This document shows, piece after piece, positions 42,331 to 51,547 of a DNA stretch of 64,000 nt. The position numbers and the translations under genes were made by a program. The notes beneath the pieces are model-generated. The model had not been told where the DNA came from, did no database searches, and worked only from the letters and a program-made list of their open reading frames with translations. How positions within the stretch are numbered: position 1 is the stretch's first letter; each line of letters begins with the position of its first letter. Origin of the DNA: JBGTFE01 sp041747435 (GTDB taxonomy: Bacteria > Acidobacteriota > Blastocatellia > Pyrinomonadales > Pyrinomonadaceae); assembly GCA_041747435.1 (NCBI GenBank), contig JBGTFE010000089.1:52375-116374 (forward strand). The letters are read 5' to 3'.

Positions 42331-44973
42331 CTACTCACCGGAATCGATCGGAACGGCGAGATCACGGAATCCTTTTACAAAGTTGATGTCGTCTTCAACG
42401 CGGTCGCCGAGCGTCACAACAAGCTCGCCCTTCCGCGCGTGTTTTAGCGCATGGTGGATCGCATCGCGGCTTTCGGGAATTATTCGTACCGCCGAATCGC
42501 CGCCGCTGGATTTTATGCCTTCCTGCAGCAGATCATAAACGTTTTGCTCGTCGCGCCCACGGAGATAATTTCCGCGCCGGATGATGACGCGTTCAAAAAA
42601 CTCGCCGCAAAGCTTGCCCATTTCGCGCAGATCGTCGTCGCGGCGGTCGCCCGTTCCGTTCAAAATTACTGTGTGATGTTTGTACGAAAGCTTCCTGACA
42701 AAATTCAAAAGCGCCGTTAAGCCCGCCGGATTGTGCGCATAATCCATCAAAACGGTAGAACTGCCGATCTCGATAAAGTTCAACCGTCCGGGAGTTTGCG
42801 CCGTTCCCGCGGTAAAGGTCGAAAGCCCGCTGCGGATGTCTTCGAGCGACACGCCGTGAACAAAACAAGCCAACGTGGCGGCAAGCGCATTTTGGATCAT
42901 AAAACCCGCGCGACCGCCAAACGTTACCGGAACGTTCGTCACGCGCTCGACGCGAACCTTCCATTTCCCCTTCAAAATAGTGATAAATCCGTTTTCGTAA
43001 ACGCAGGAAATGCCGCCGGAATTGGCGTGTTTCCTTATATTTTCGTTATTTTCATCCATCGAAAACAGGACAACTTTGCCATCGACCCATTTTCGCATCC
43101 AAAAAACGTTCTCGTCTTCGGCGTTTAGAACGGCAAAGCCGTCTTCGCCAACCGAGCGCGGAACGACCGATTTCACCCGCGCAAGATCTTCAAGCGTGTT
43201 TATGTCTTTTAATCCGAGATGATCGGCGGCGATGTTTGTTACGACCCCGACGTCGCAATGATCGTAACCGAGACCGGAACGAATTATTCCGCCGCGCGCC
43301 GTTTCGAGCACGGCGACTTGCACCGAAGGATCTTTTAAAACGAGCTGCGCGGAAACCGGTCCGGTATTGTCGCCGCTTACGATTTGTTGATTTTGAATAT
43401 ACGTGCCATCCGTTGTCGTAAATCCGACAGTTAAGCCGCAGCCTTTCAAAATATGCGCGATGAAACGCGTAACTGTTGTCTTTCCGTTGGTTCCGGTGAT
43501 CGCAAAAATTGGAACGCGAGCGGGCAAGCCGGGCGGAAACAGCATGTTGACGACGTGCTCGGCGACGTTTCGCGGAATTCCTTCGCTCGGCGCGAGATGC
43601 ATCCGGAAACCGGGCGCTGCATTGACTTCGATAATTCCGCCGCCGTTTTGCGTGAGCGGCTCTGAAACGTTGGGCGCGATGATGTCGATCCCGGCGATGT
43701 CCAACCCGACGATCTTTCCGATTCGTTCAAATAAAAAAACGTTTTCCGGATGAACTTCGTCCGTTCGGTCGATCGCCGTTCCGCCGGTCGAAAGATTCGC
43801 CGTCGTTTTCAGATGAAGAATCTCGCCTTTTGGCAGAATGGTTTCGAGCGTGTAATTTTTTGCTTTGATGAGTCTTTCGGTTTGTCCATCGACGTCGATC
43901 TGTGTCAACACATTTTCGTGTCCGTAACCGCGTCGAGAATCCTCATTTTCCTTTTCGATCAGTTGTTGAATCGAAAGTTTTCCGTCGCCGATGACATGCG
44001 CAGGCGTTCGTTCGGCAACTGCGATGAGGTTTTGATTTACGACAAGCGCGCGAAAATCATTGCCGGCAAGCATTTTTTCGACGATCACATATTTGGAATA
44101 TTCCCGCGCTTTGTGAAACGCCGTTACCGCGTCTTCAACGGTTTCAATGCCGACGGTCGCGCCTTTTCCATGATTTCCGTCAAGCGGTTTGATAACGACC
44201 GGAAAGCCGATTGATTCGACCATACTTTCGATTTGTTCTTCCTCGCGGATCACTTTTCCAATCGGAACCGGCACGCCCATTTCGCCGAGAAGCTTTTTCG
44301 TCGCGCTTTTGTCGCCCGCGATATCGACCGAGATCATACTGGTTTTGTTGGTCGTAGTCGCCTGAATTCGCTGCTGATGAACGCCGTAACCAAGCTGCAC
44401 GAGCGAGCGCTCGTTCAGACGAATACACGGAATTCCGCGCGATTCGGCTTCTTCGACGATCGATCCGGTCGAAGGACCAAAGCGAACTTCTTCGCGAATT
44501 TCTCGCATTTTCTGCACATCTTCGACGAGCGTCTGCTTGATTTCTTCGAGCGATTTTCCCGTCGCAAGATCGAGAAAAAGTTGAACGGCGGAGCGCGCCG
44601 CAAAACGTCCGACCTCTTCTTCCATATAACTGAAAACGACGTTGTAAATTCCGCGTTCGCCTGTTTCGCGCGTTCTTCCATAGCCGACGTCCATTCCGGC
44701 GAGCGTCTGAAGTTCAAGCGCAAAATGTTCGATCGCGTGTCCAGCCCAGGTTCCCTCTTTGACGCGGCGCAAAAATCCGCCTTCTTCGCCGTAGCTGCAG
44801 CCGTGCGAAACGATCGACGGCACGATATCCATCAACCGTTTATAAAAATCCTTGATCTTATCGGTCGGCTTTTCTTCATAATCTTCGATGTCGAGCCGCA
44901 TGATTATGAGCTTCTTCCAATAACCGCTCCAATAGTTTGGTCCGCGCAATGTTCTGATCTCTAAAATTTGCAT
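42331..44973 (-). CDS. cphA: Cyanophycin synthetase
   Basis: 880 residues. Three parts in order: an N-terminal cyanophycin-specific domain (1-160), an ATP-grasp domain (about 165-460) with KPLDGNHGKGATVG (262-275) and EVNAAPGFRMHLAPS (449-463), and a Mur-ligase-like domain opening with the P-loop GTNGKTT (494-500) and containing ARGGIIRSGLGYD. This is the CphA1 architecture: ATP-grasp adds Asp to the chain alpha-carboxyl, the Mur-like site adds Arg to the Asp side chain. It makes the cytoplasmic nitrogen store cyanophycin. It lies downstream of cphB on the same strand, separated by a four-helix-bundle gene and repeats. Confidence 0.96.
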   Translation of the reverse strand: MQILEIRTLRGPNYWSGYWKKLIIMRLDIEDYEEKPTDKIKDFYKRLMDIVPSIVSHGCSYGEEGGFLRRVKEGTWAGHAIEHFALELQTLAGMDVGYGRTRETGERGIYNVVFSYMEEEVGRFAARSAVQLFLDLATGKSLEEIKQTLVEDVQKMREIREEVRFGPSTGSIVEEAESRGIPCIRLNERSLVQLGYGVHQQRIQATTTNKTSMISVDIAGDKSATKKLLGEMGVPVPIGKVIREEEQIESMVESIGFPVVIKPLDGNHGKGATVGIETVEDAVTAFHKAREYSKYVIVEKMLAGNDFRALVVNQNLIAVAERTPAHVIGDGKLSIQQLIEKENEDSRRGYGHENVLTQIDVDGQTERLIKAKNYTLETILPKGEILHLKTTANLSTGGTAIDRTDEVHPENVFLFERIGKIVGLDIAGIDIIAPNVSEPLTQNGGGIIEVNAAPGFRMHLAPSEGIPRNVAEHVVNMLFPPGLPARVPIFAITGTNGKTTVTRFIAHILKGCGLTVGFTTTDGTYIQNQQIVSGDNTGPVSAQLVLKDPSVQVAVLETARGGIIRSGLGYDHCDVGVVTNIAADHLGLKDINTLEDLARVKSVVPRSVGEDGFAVLNAEDENVFWMRKWVDGKVVLFSMDENNENIRKHANSGGISCVYENGFITILKGKWKVRVERVTNVPVTFGGRAGFMIQNALAATLACFVHGVSLEDIRSGLSTFTAGTAQTPGRLNFIEIGSSTVLMDYAHNPAGLTALLNFVRKLSYKHHTVILNGTGDRRDDDLREMGKLCGEFFERVIIRRGNYLRGRDEQNVYDLLQEGIKSSGGDSAVRIIPESRDAIHHALKHARKGELVVTLGDRVEDDINFVKGFRDLAVPIDSGE

Positions 44974-44981
44974 AACAAATT

Positions 44982-45010
44982 ATTCCAAATTCCAGATTCC
45001 AAATTCCAGA
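44982..45010. repeat. Array of 7-bp units, left side of the four-helix-bundle gene
   Basis: Four tandem units: ATTCCAA (44982), ATTCCAG (44989), ATTCCAA (44996), ATTCCAG (45003). It ends against the stop codon of the four-helix gene at 45011 and starts 9 nt from the cphA start codon at 44973. It is the inverted partner of the array at 45436-45470. Confidence 0.85.
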
Positions 45011-45394
45011 TTATTTCCTTCCTTTCATTTGAGATTGGCGCAAATAGTTTCTGAAACCTGAAATTTGGCGACTCGTATTTATTAACTTTTCAGATAATAG
45101 CCTATATTCTTCTTCCGCGACGTAATTTCGCTTAAAAGCAAATTTAGCTTGGGCTCGAGCCTCGCCGCACGAACCTTTTGCAATTGTCAGAAAATTACAG
45201 AATTCCTTATTTCCGTCTCTTTCAAATCCTTCTGCGATATTTGAAAAAATTGAAACGGCAGCCCGTCTTATTTGGTCTCGTAATACGTAATCCTGACTAA
45301 ATCTACCGACTGACGTGATCTCATAAATCAAATCCGCACATTCCACCGCCGCTTTCCAAACCTCTAAATCTTCAAATTTTTCAATCTTTGACAT
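45011..45394 (-). CDS. Four-helix-bundle protein (23S rRNA intervening-sequence protein family)
   Basis: 127 residues from ATG 45394. Opens FEDLEVWKAAVECADLIYEIT and contains RDQIRRAAVSIFSNIAEGFERDGNKEFCNFLTIAKGSCGEARAQ, the unmistakable signature of the S23/IVP-type four-helix-bundle family. These proteins were first found in insertions within 23S rRNA genes and are scattered, often mobile-looking; their biochemical role is not established. Here the gene sits between cphB and cphA, with inverted arrays of 7-bp units on both sides that reach almost to the neighbouring coding regions, suggesting it arrived as a cassette. Confidence 0.9.
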   Translation of the reverse strand: MSKIEKFEDLEVWKAAVECADLIYEITSVGRFSQDYVLRDQIRRAAVSIFSNIAEGFERDGNKEFCNFLTIAKGSCGEARAQAKFAFKRNYVAEEEYRLLSEKLINTSRQISGFRNYLRQSQMKGRK

Positions 45395-45435
45395 AAAGTT
45401 TTTGATGTTCAAGTCCCAAACTCGGTTTTGGCATT

Positions 45436-45470
45436 CTGGAATCTGGAATCTGGAATTTGGAATTTGGAAT
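45436..45470. repeat. Array of 7-bp units, right side of the four-helix-bundle gene
   Basis: Five tandem units: CTGGAAT (45436, 45443, 45450) and TTGGAAT (45457, 45464). These are the reverse complements of ATTCCAG and ATTCCAA in the left array. The last base belongs to the complement of the cphB stop codon (45470-45472). Confidence 0.85.
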
Positions 45471-46324
45471 CACTCGATATCCGGAAGTAAAAATTCATTC
45501 GCCGGTTGGAGCGGATGACGCGCAAAATAATCGTAAAAAAGTCCGTCACCTAAAATATGGAGCTGCACGCCGCAAACACTGAACGCCTGATGGTCGCTAA
45601 CCTCCGCGATCTCGTTATAAGTTATTTGCGAACCGTCCACAATCGTTACTGTTCCGGCTCCGAAAACTTCCAAAACGCCTTTGTTATCGAGAATGATAGC
45701 CGTGTTTTCATCGATTCCGACGCCGAGATTATAAGGATTGTATGAAACCGCCGTGATAAGTCGCGAAATGCGTCCGCGCTCCGTAAAATGCTGGTCGATA
45801 ATGACGTTTTTTAGAAAGCCGAGTCCAGGCGAAAGGCGAACGGAATTCTTTTGCGGATGCGGAGTCGATTCGCCGCGGACGATCATCGCCGCCGACATTC
45901 CCGCCGCGCCGGCGCTTGTTCCGGCAACGACAAGTTCCGTATCAGTAACCATTCCGCGCAATTTTTGCGAAAATTCAGTTCCGCCGAGGATCGAAACAAG
46001 CCGCATCTGATCACCGCCGGTAATAAAAACGCCTTTTATTCCATCGAGCAGCGCGTCTGCGTCCGCCTGAAAAACGTCCTGCCGCGACGTGGCGCGCAAA
46101 ACGCGCGGATTCGCAACTCCCAGATTTCGAAACGCCTGCACATAAATATCGGCGGCAAATTCGGGAAAATCTGAAGCAACGGGAATTATTAAAACTTCCG
46201 ATTTTTCGCCGCCGCAAAGCTCAAGAAATTTCTTTAAAATGCGCCGTTCGTTGTATTTGTCTTCCGCGCCGCCAATGACGAGAAGGTGCCCGCCGATAAT
46301 CTCGCGATGTATTCTGTTATCCAT
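45470..46324 (-). CDS. cphB: Cyanophycinase
   Basis: 284 residues, a serine-type exopeptidase of family S51. GGHLLVIGGAEDK opens the protein, GGDQMRLV (103-110) and the nucleophile elbow GTSAGA with Ser137 follow, then SPGLGFLKNVIIDQHFTERGRISRL, the cyanophycinase signature with a catalytic-site His. It degrades cyanophycin to beta-Asp-Arg dipeptides. No signal peptide, so it is the intracellular CphB type. It precedes the four-helix gene and cphA on the same strand, so synthesis and breakdown may share a transcript. Confidence 0.95.
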   Translation of the reverse strand: MDNRIHREIIGGHLLVIGGAEDKYNERRILKKFLELCGGEKSEVLIIPVASDFPEFAADIYVQAFRNLGVANPRVLRATSRQDVFQADADALLDGIKGVFITGGDQMRLVSILGGTEFSQKLRGMVTDTELVVAGTSAGAAGMSAAMIVRGESTPHPQKNSVRLSPGLGFLKNVIIDQHFTERGRISRLITAVSYNPYNLGVGIDENTAIILDNKGVLEVFGAGTVTIVDGSQITYNEIAEVSDHQAFSVCGVQLHILGDGLFYDYFARHPLQPANEFLLPDIE

Positions 46325-46410
46325 TTAGTTAATAGTGAATTGTAAATTGTTAATAGTGCTGTCTTCAAAATAGCACTTTCTATTAACTATTCACGATTCA
46401 CGATTTACGA
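46325..46410. repeat. Palindromic intergenic repeat upstream of cphB
   Basis: TAGTTAATAGTGAATTGTAA and following bases up to AGTGCT (46326-46360) are mirrored by AGCACT then CTATTAACTATTCACGATTC and following bases (46372-46410). The arms are made of related 7-bp GTGAATT / GTAAATT units, like the ATTCCAA arrays but with a different unit. It fills the gap between lpxB and cphB and must contain, or replace, the cphB promoter. Confidence 0.65.
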
Positions 46411-46426
46411 ACTTTTGTATGTTAAG

Positions 46427-47590
46427 TTATTTCAAATCGAACCTTTGCGTCAAGATAACGCGATTCAATATCAGCTCAGCCGCGCGTTTTGAGGCGCCGC
46501 CGTGTCCGAGTTTTTCTGCCGCCGCTTTTAATTTCTCGCGCATTTTTTTATTCGTTTCGGGTTCGAGCAATCGAAACAATTCCTCCGCCAGAGACTCGGC
46601 AGTAAAATTGCCGTGTATAAATTCGTTGACGAGGCGCTCGCCGGCGATGAGATTGATCAAACCGAAATGATCGACGCCGATCAACGGTCGGAAAAGCGCA
46701 TAGTTCAAAGCTGAAGTCTTATAAACTATCGCCATCGGCGTGCCGATTATCGCTGTTTCGAGTGTTGCGGTGCCGCTCGTTACGGCGGCTGTGTCGGCGG
46801 CGTTTAGCGCTTCGTAAGTTTGGTTGCGGACGAATACAATCTTTGATTTCGCGTCCAAGTCGCCCGCTGACGCAGGCGGTTCTGACAGGAGCGCGACGAC
46901 AAATTGCAGATCGCCATCTCGTTTTGACATCAAACCGGCAGTTTTTATCAATACCGGCAGAATACGCGTGATCTCCTTTCCGCGGCTTCCCGCAAGCAGC
47001 GCGATGATCGGTTTTGACGGATCGAGACCGTGCTTTACGCAAAATTCGTCCTTTGAAAGATCAACATGAACTTCCCGAACAAGCGGGCTGCCGACATATT
47101 CGACGTGCGAAACGCCGTTTTTTTGAAACCAATCTTTTTCAAACGGCAGGATCGTAAGCAGCAGGTCGACGGAGTTTTTTATAGTGTTTACGCGATATTT
47201 GCGCCAAGCCCAAAGCTGCGGCGCAATGTAATAAATGATCTTGAGTCCTTGTTTTTTGAGCGATTTCGCAAGTTTCAGATTGAAATCCGGAAAATCGACA
47301 AGAATTACTGCGTCGGGTTTTCGCTTCGCGGCTTCCGTTTTTAGTTTCCGAAAAGTTTTCCAAAACATCGGTAGGGCGCGCGCTATTTCCGGCAAACCGA
47401 CGATCGCGAGTTCATCGGCATTGACGAGCGTTTCAACGCCTGCTTCGCGCAAATTTTGCCCACCCGCGCCGAAAAATTGAAAATGACTTTCAGGCGCGGC
47501 TGCGCGCAGCGCCTTGACAAGTTTTGCCGCGTGAGCATCACCCGAAGCTTCGCCGGCAACGATCATTATCGAATATCTATCATTCAGCAT
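46427..47590 (-). CDS. lpxB: Lipid-A-disaccharide synthase
   Basis: 387 residues, family GT19. IMIVAGEASGDAHAA near the start, VLVDFPDFNLKLA-like ILVDFPDFNLKLAKSL, YIAPQLWAWRKYRV and LLAGSRGKEI are the family hallmarks; the C-terminal half has TSGTATLETAIIGTPMAIVYK. It joins UDP-2,3-diacylglucosamine to lipid X to make the lipid A disaccharide at the inner membrane. Its presence with lptD shows an LPS-bearing outer membrane. Other lpx genes are not in the window. Confidence 0.95.
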   Translation of the reverse strand: MLNDRYSIMIVAGEASGDAHAAKLVKALRAAAPESHFQFFGAGGQNLREAGVETLVNADELAIVGLPEIARALPMFWKTFRKLKTEAAKRKPDAVILVDFPDFNLKLAKSLKKQGLKIIYYIAPQLWAWRKYRVNTIKNSVDLLLTILPFEKDWFQKNGVSHVEYVGSPLVREVHVDLSKDEFCVKHGLDPSKPIIALLAGSRGKEITRILPVLIKTAGLMSKRDGDLQFVVALLSEPPASAGDLDAKSKIVFVRNQTYEALNAADTAAVTSGTATLETAIIGTPMAIVYKTSALNYALFRPLIGVDHFGLINLIAGERLVNEFIHGNFTAESLAEELFRLLEPETNKKMREKLKAAAEKLGHGGASKRAAELILNRVILTQRFDLK

Positions 47591-47826
47591 TTATCAATAC
47601 CAATGGTAAATCCTAAATGAAAAACGGCAAATGTGAAACACAACCATTTTTCTTTTTCCAGGCATCAAAGCAAATGTTTTTGAGCCTATTTTCCAAATAT
47701 GATCTGATACTTGCTTGCAACGGGCATTTTTTACCTTTAAAATGCAATGTTTTGATTGATAGGCAAAAAGCAGTCTTTTTTTAGCGAAACGCGCTCGATA
47801 CTTTTTCATAGGTTTTGGAGGAATTT

Positions 47827-50313
47827 GTGAAGCTTCACATACTCGTATTTTTTGCAATTATTATTTTATTCAGCGGCTCGCTCAGTGTTTCCGCACAGGT
47901 TGACTCGATACTTGGGCAGCTTACGGCTTCATTGAATGATTCTTACGGCGGCGGTATGAGCGGCGACGGACGCCTCGTCGTCTTTGAATCTTCGGGAAAT
48001 TTTGCGACCGAAAATCCCAGAAACTCTGACGGAAATCGCGAAATTTTTATTTTCGATTACGCGCAGCGTCGTATCTTTCAGATCACGGACACAAAAAGTC
48101 TTTTGATGGATCCTGCTGCATTGCCGAGTTTCGGCAATATCAAAGTCGATATAGTAAATGCGCGCCCGGTGCTTAGTAACGATGGTCTTTGGATCTCTTT
48201 TGGTTCAAACGCGACCTACGCTTATCCCGGCAACGGAACGATTCCGCCGATCGTCAGCGCATCGAACCCTGGCAGCTTCAACGCTAATTCTTTCACCGAC
48301 GCTATGGGAAACAACAATCTTGTAAATGACGGCAACTTGGAGCTTTGGGTCTATTCGCTCCCGCCGCTGCCGCCAGCAGATCTGACATCCGGTGCCGAAA
48401 TTCCGATCACCGATCTGAGCGCCGGAACATTTACGCGCGTTACAAACACGTTGCCGAGCCGTTTGCCGCAGCCGGGAGGCAATAATCCGCCGATTGCCCC
48501 AGTCGTCGCAAATGACAATGGAGATCCGAGCATTGCGGACAACGGAAGTCACGTTGCCTTTGTGTCGAACCGCGATCTGGAACCTGCGGTTGGAAATTCT
48601 TTTCCGAATGACGACAACGAGGAAATTTTCGTTTTTGATCGTATTGCGGGGATTGTCAAGCAAATTACACAGACCCCGCGTACGCCGGCGAGTTCGCCAA
48701 CCAAGAACTTGAACCCGACGATCTCAAGTTTAGCCGGTGGAAATCTTCGCGTTGTCTTTTATTCAAATGCAAACAATCCGATCGTCGGTATGACGGGCGG
48801 AACGAACGCCGACCGCAACAACGAGATTTTTTATGCCGACCTCGATCCCTCCGGAACTCCGGGAGCAGGACTTGCCAAAAAACAGGTTACGTCAACTACC
48901 GGCAACGCGGGACAGACGCTTAATGTTTTGAATTACGGCAGAAGAATGAGCCGCGACGGAAAGTTTATTGCGTTTGATTCTTACGCGGATTTGACGAATG
49001 AACACACCGGCACAAATCAGCCTGGTTTTGCGCTGTTTCTTTACGACGTCGTGGCGAACACGTTTCGCCGCATCGGACCGCGCAGCGACGCCGACGCGGC
49101 GGCACTTGGCGGCGACATAGCGCGTTATCCCGGTTTTACCGATAACGTAGCAGGCGCGCCGAATACGCTCGTTCTCGAAACGAGGATGAACATTAAACCC
49201 GACGGAACGATACCAACAAATAACGACGACGGTTTGAACCCGAATACGGTGCGTCCGGCACAGCTTTATTCATATCCGCTGAACGTCGCTCCCGCATCGG
49301 CAGTATTTACCCGATTGACACTATTGCCGACGCCGTTTTTTACGCTCGCATCGGCGCAGCCGCTTCCGAGCGATTCGGTCAAGCGCATGGCGTTTACGCT
49401 TGCGTTGACCGAACCCGGCACCGGAAATTTGGATTTTTCCTCGGAAGTTTATTACTTGCTGCAAAAAGATGTCATTCGCAGTACACCGGCACAAATGTCG
49501 TATGCGACTGGCGCGAGCAGAATTCCTGTCACCAACGATCCGGTTCCGACACCTTCGCCGACTCCGAGTCCGTCGCCGAGCCCAAGCCCAACCCCAACGC
49601 CTCAAACGCCGCCTGCAGTACAGGGGATATCGCCCGGAATGTTAGCTATTCTTGATTACCAGTCCGGCGTAAACACTCCGGTTGTCGCCGCCGAAGCCGT
49701 CGGGTCAATAGAGCGGAGCTTTATGCTGCCGATGGAGCTGAGCGGCGTAACGATGACAATAAATGGCGTCACTTGCGGTTTAAAACGCGTCAGTCAGCGA
49801 CAGATCGTCTTTACGGTTCCGCTCGGACTTTCTGTCAGCTCCACGACAAATACTGCCTCGTATCCGGTTGTGATCAACAACAACGGCACCGTTATTAAGG
49901 GAAATGTTACGATCGTTCCCGGAAGACCCGACGTGTTTACAAATTTACCGGTGCCCGGACCGGGCGGTCGCGCAAGAATACTCAACGCCACGAATGCGCC
50001 GTTCTTTAACGGCGAGCCGTTTAACGTAAGGACGATAAGACGCCGCGGCAATAGACTCACGCCGACGGTTTTGCGGGTTTTCGTGACAGGAGTTAACTTC
50101 TTTGACACCGGAATCACGGTACGGGTCGGCGGCGTAGACATTCCCGGAGGACCATCGGTCATGCGCGAGCCCGGTGTTTACACAGTAGACTTTACACTGC
50201 CTTCCAGTCTGGAGGGCAGAGGCGACGTACCGATAACAGTTTCCGTAAGCACAAACGGCGCTACCTTTACAAGCCGGCTTGACGACACAGCGCCGGTTTT
50301 CAGAATTCTGTGA
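47827..50313 (+). CDS. Exported PD40/TolB-like propeller protein with C-terminal TIGR03437-like domain
   Basis: 828 residues from GTG 47827, preceded by GGAGGA; a TTG at 47815 is open but less likely. Signal peptide (VFFAIIILFSGSLSVSAQ). Residues about 25-560 hold repeated SRDGKFIAFDSYADL / NREIFIFD units, the pattern of PD40 beta-propeller blades. A Pro/Thr/Ser linker (PTPSPTPSPSPSPSPTPTP) follows. The last ~220 residues begin ISPGMLAILDYQSGV and contain GVTMTINGVTCGLKRVSQRQIVFTVPLG, resembling the extracellular C-terminal domain common in acidobacteria. Probably secreted or cell-surface; substrate unknown. A strong hairpin terminator follows. Confidence 0.85.
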   Translation: MKLHILVFFAIIILFSGSLSVSAQVDSILGQLTASLNDSYGGGMSGDGRLVVFESSGNFATENPRNSDGNREIFIFDYAQRRIFQITDTKSLLMDPAALPSFGNIKVDIVNARPVLSNDGLWISFGSNATYAYPGNGTIPPIVSASNPGSFNANSFTDAMGNNNLVNDGNLELWVYSLPPLPPADLTSGAEIPITDLSAGTFTRVTNTLPSRLPQPGGNNPPIAPVVANDNGDPSIADNGSHVAFVSNRDLEPAVGNSFPNDDNEEIFVFDRIAGIVKQITQTPRTPASSPTKNLNPTISSLAGGNLRVVFYSNANNPIVGMTGGTNADRNNEIFYADLDPSGTPGAGLAKKQVTSTTGNAGQTLNVLNYGRRMSRDGKFIAFDSYADLTNEHTGTNQPGFALFLYDVVANTFRRIGPRSDADAAALGGDIARYPGFTDNVAGAPNTLVLETRMNIKPDGTIPTNNDDGLNPNTVRPAQLYSYPLNVAPASAVFTRLTLLPTPFFTLASAQPLPSDSVKRMAFTLALTEPGTGNLDFSSEVYYLLQKDVIRSTPAQMSYATGASRIPVTNDPVPTPSPTPSPSPSPSPTPTPQTPPAVQGISPGMLAILDYQSGVNTPVVAAEAVGSIERSFMLPMELSGVTMTINGVTCGLKRVSQRQIVFTVPLGLSVSSTTNTASYPVVINNNGTVIKGNVTIVPGRPDVFTNLPVPGPGGRARILNATNAPFFNGEPFNVRTIRRRGNRLTPTVLRVFVTGVNFFDTGITVRVGGVDIPGGPSVMREPGVYTVDFTLPSSLEGRGDVPITVSVSTNGATFTSRLDDTAPVFRIL

Positions 50314-50351
50314 CGATTCCGGAACTGAAAAAACGCTGACTTTAATTCCTA

Positions 50352-50389
50352 AAAGGTAGGTGTCGTGAGACATTTACCTTTTTATTTTT
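50352..50389 (+). terminator. Intrinsic terminator of the propeller gene
   Basis: AAAGGTAGGTGTC pairs with GACATTTACCTTT (G-U pairs allowed) around loop GTGA, followed by TTATTTTTA. It starts 39 nt after the stop at 50313. Confidence 0.8.
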
Positions 50390-50527
50390 ACATTTCGGGC
50401 TCAAAATATTATCCTAGTATGTAACCGAATCTCGAAAAAATTTCAGAAAATCAAAGTTTTTCGTCATTTCAAACAGATAGAATTATTAAATTTTCATTTA
50501 TCATCTCCTTGGAGCTTTTATAAAACT

Positions 50528-51520
50528 ATGACAAATGTAAACAAAATGCGGATCGCGCCAAAAGTCTGGCACAATGGCAAACTGATCGATTGGGACAAGG
50601 CGCGCGTGCACGTAATGACGCACGCGATCCATTACGGCTCCTCGGTTTTTGAAGGCATTCGCGCCTACAACACCGAATCCGGCGGAACGGCGATCTTTCG
50701 CCTGAACGAGCATATGCAGCGCCTTTTGAATTCCGCAAAAGTTTACCGCATGAACCTCGATTTTACGCGCGACGAATTTTGCCGCGCGGCGATCGATATC
50801 GTTACAGACAGCGGTTTGGACGAGTGTTACATTCGCCCGATAGCGTTCCGCGGTCTCGATGAAGACAATCCGGCATTCGGTGTAAATCCTTTCCCGAATC
50901 CGATCGAATGCTACATCGCCGCTTATGATTGGGGATCGTATCTCGGCGAGCAAGCCGTCCAAGAGGGCGTTGACGTCTGTGTTTCCAGTTGGACGCGTAC
51001 GCCTTCGAATTCCCTCCCGGCGATGGCAAAATCCGGCGCGAATTATATGAATTCGCAGCTTATCAAAATGGAAGCTATACTCGGCGGATTCAGCGAAGGC
51101 ATCGCGCTTGACGACCGCGGCTACGTCTCGGAAGGCTCGGGCGAAAATCTCTTTGTCGTCAATAACGGCGCGCTTATCACACCGCCGCTCGGCGCTTCGA
51201 TATTGCCCGGCATCACGCGCGATTCGGTAATACAGATTGCACGCGAGCTTGAAATTCCCGTCATCGAGACTACAATTCAGCGCGCCGCGCTTTATCTTGC
51301 GGACGAGCTTTTCTTTACCGGCACCGCCGCCGAGATCACGCCGATCCGCTCGGTCGACCGCATCACGGTAGGCGAAGGCAAGCGCGGTCCGATCACGGCA
51401 AAGCTTCAGGAAGAGTTTTTCGCCATTATTCGCGGAAAACGTCCCGCACCGCAAAACGCGCCGTGGCTTACTTATATCAGTGAAAAAAAAACAGCAACCG
51501 CGTCTATGAATGACGTTTAG
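50528..51520 (+). CDS. ilvE: Branched-chain amino acid aminotransferase
   Basis: 330 residues, class IV PLP aminotransferase. HYGSSVFEGIRAY near the start, RPIAFRG, PLP-binding Lys168 in AMAKSGANYMNSQL, GYVSEGSGENLFVV and FFTGTAAEITPI are all present in the IlvE order. It interconverts Leu, Ile, Val and their 2-oxo acids with glutamate/2-oxoglutarate. GGAG lies 13 nt before ATG 50528; an ATG at codon 7 is a minor alternative. A terminator follows the stop by 28 nt. Confidence 0.94.
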   Translation: MTNVNKMRIAPKVWHNGKLIDWDKARVHVMTHAIHYGSSVFEGIRAYNTESGGTAIFRLNEHMQRLLNSAKVYRMNLDFTRDEFCRAAIDIVTDSGLDECYIRPIAFRGLDEDNPAFGVNPFPNPIECYIAAYDWGSYLGEQAVQEGVDVCVSSWTRTPSNSLPAMAKSGANYMNSQLIKMEAILGGFSEGIALDDRGYVSEGSGENLFVVNNGALITPPLGASILPGITRDSVIQIARELEIPVIETTIQRAALYLADELFFTGTAAEITPIRSVDRITVGEGKRGPITAKLQEEFFAIIRGKRPAPQNAPWLTYISEKKTATASMNDV

Positions 51521-51547
51521 AGTGACTATTCAACTTTGAATCGACCG

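Noticed and set aside
44233..44964. 243-codon plus-strand frame opposite cphA
   Set aside because: Antisense shadow of cyanophycin synthetase; no recognisable domain and no ribosome-binding site.
44982..45470. Possible CRISPR array
   Set aside because: Units are 7 bp and directly adjacent without spacers, and the two arrays are inverted around a gene; no cas genes nearby.
50501..51454. 317-codon minus-strand frame opposite ilvE
   Set aside because: Antisense to a well-supported aminotransferase; composition (Arg/Ala-rich, no motif) is typical of a mirror frame in this codon usage.
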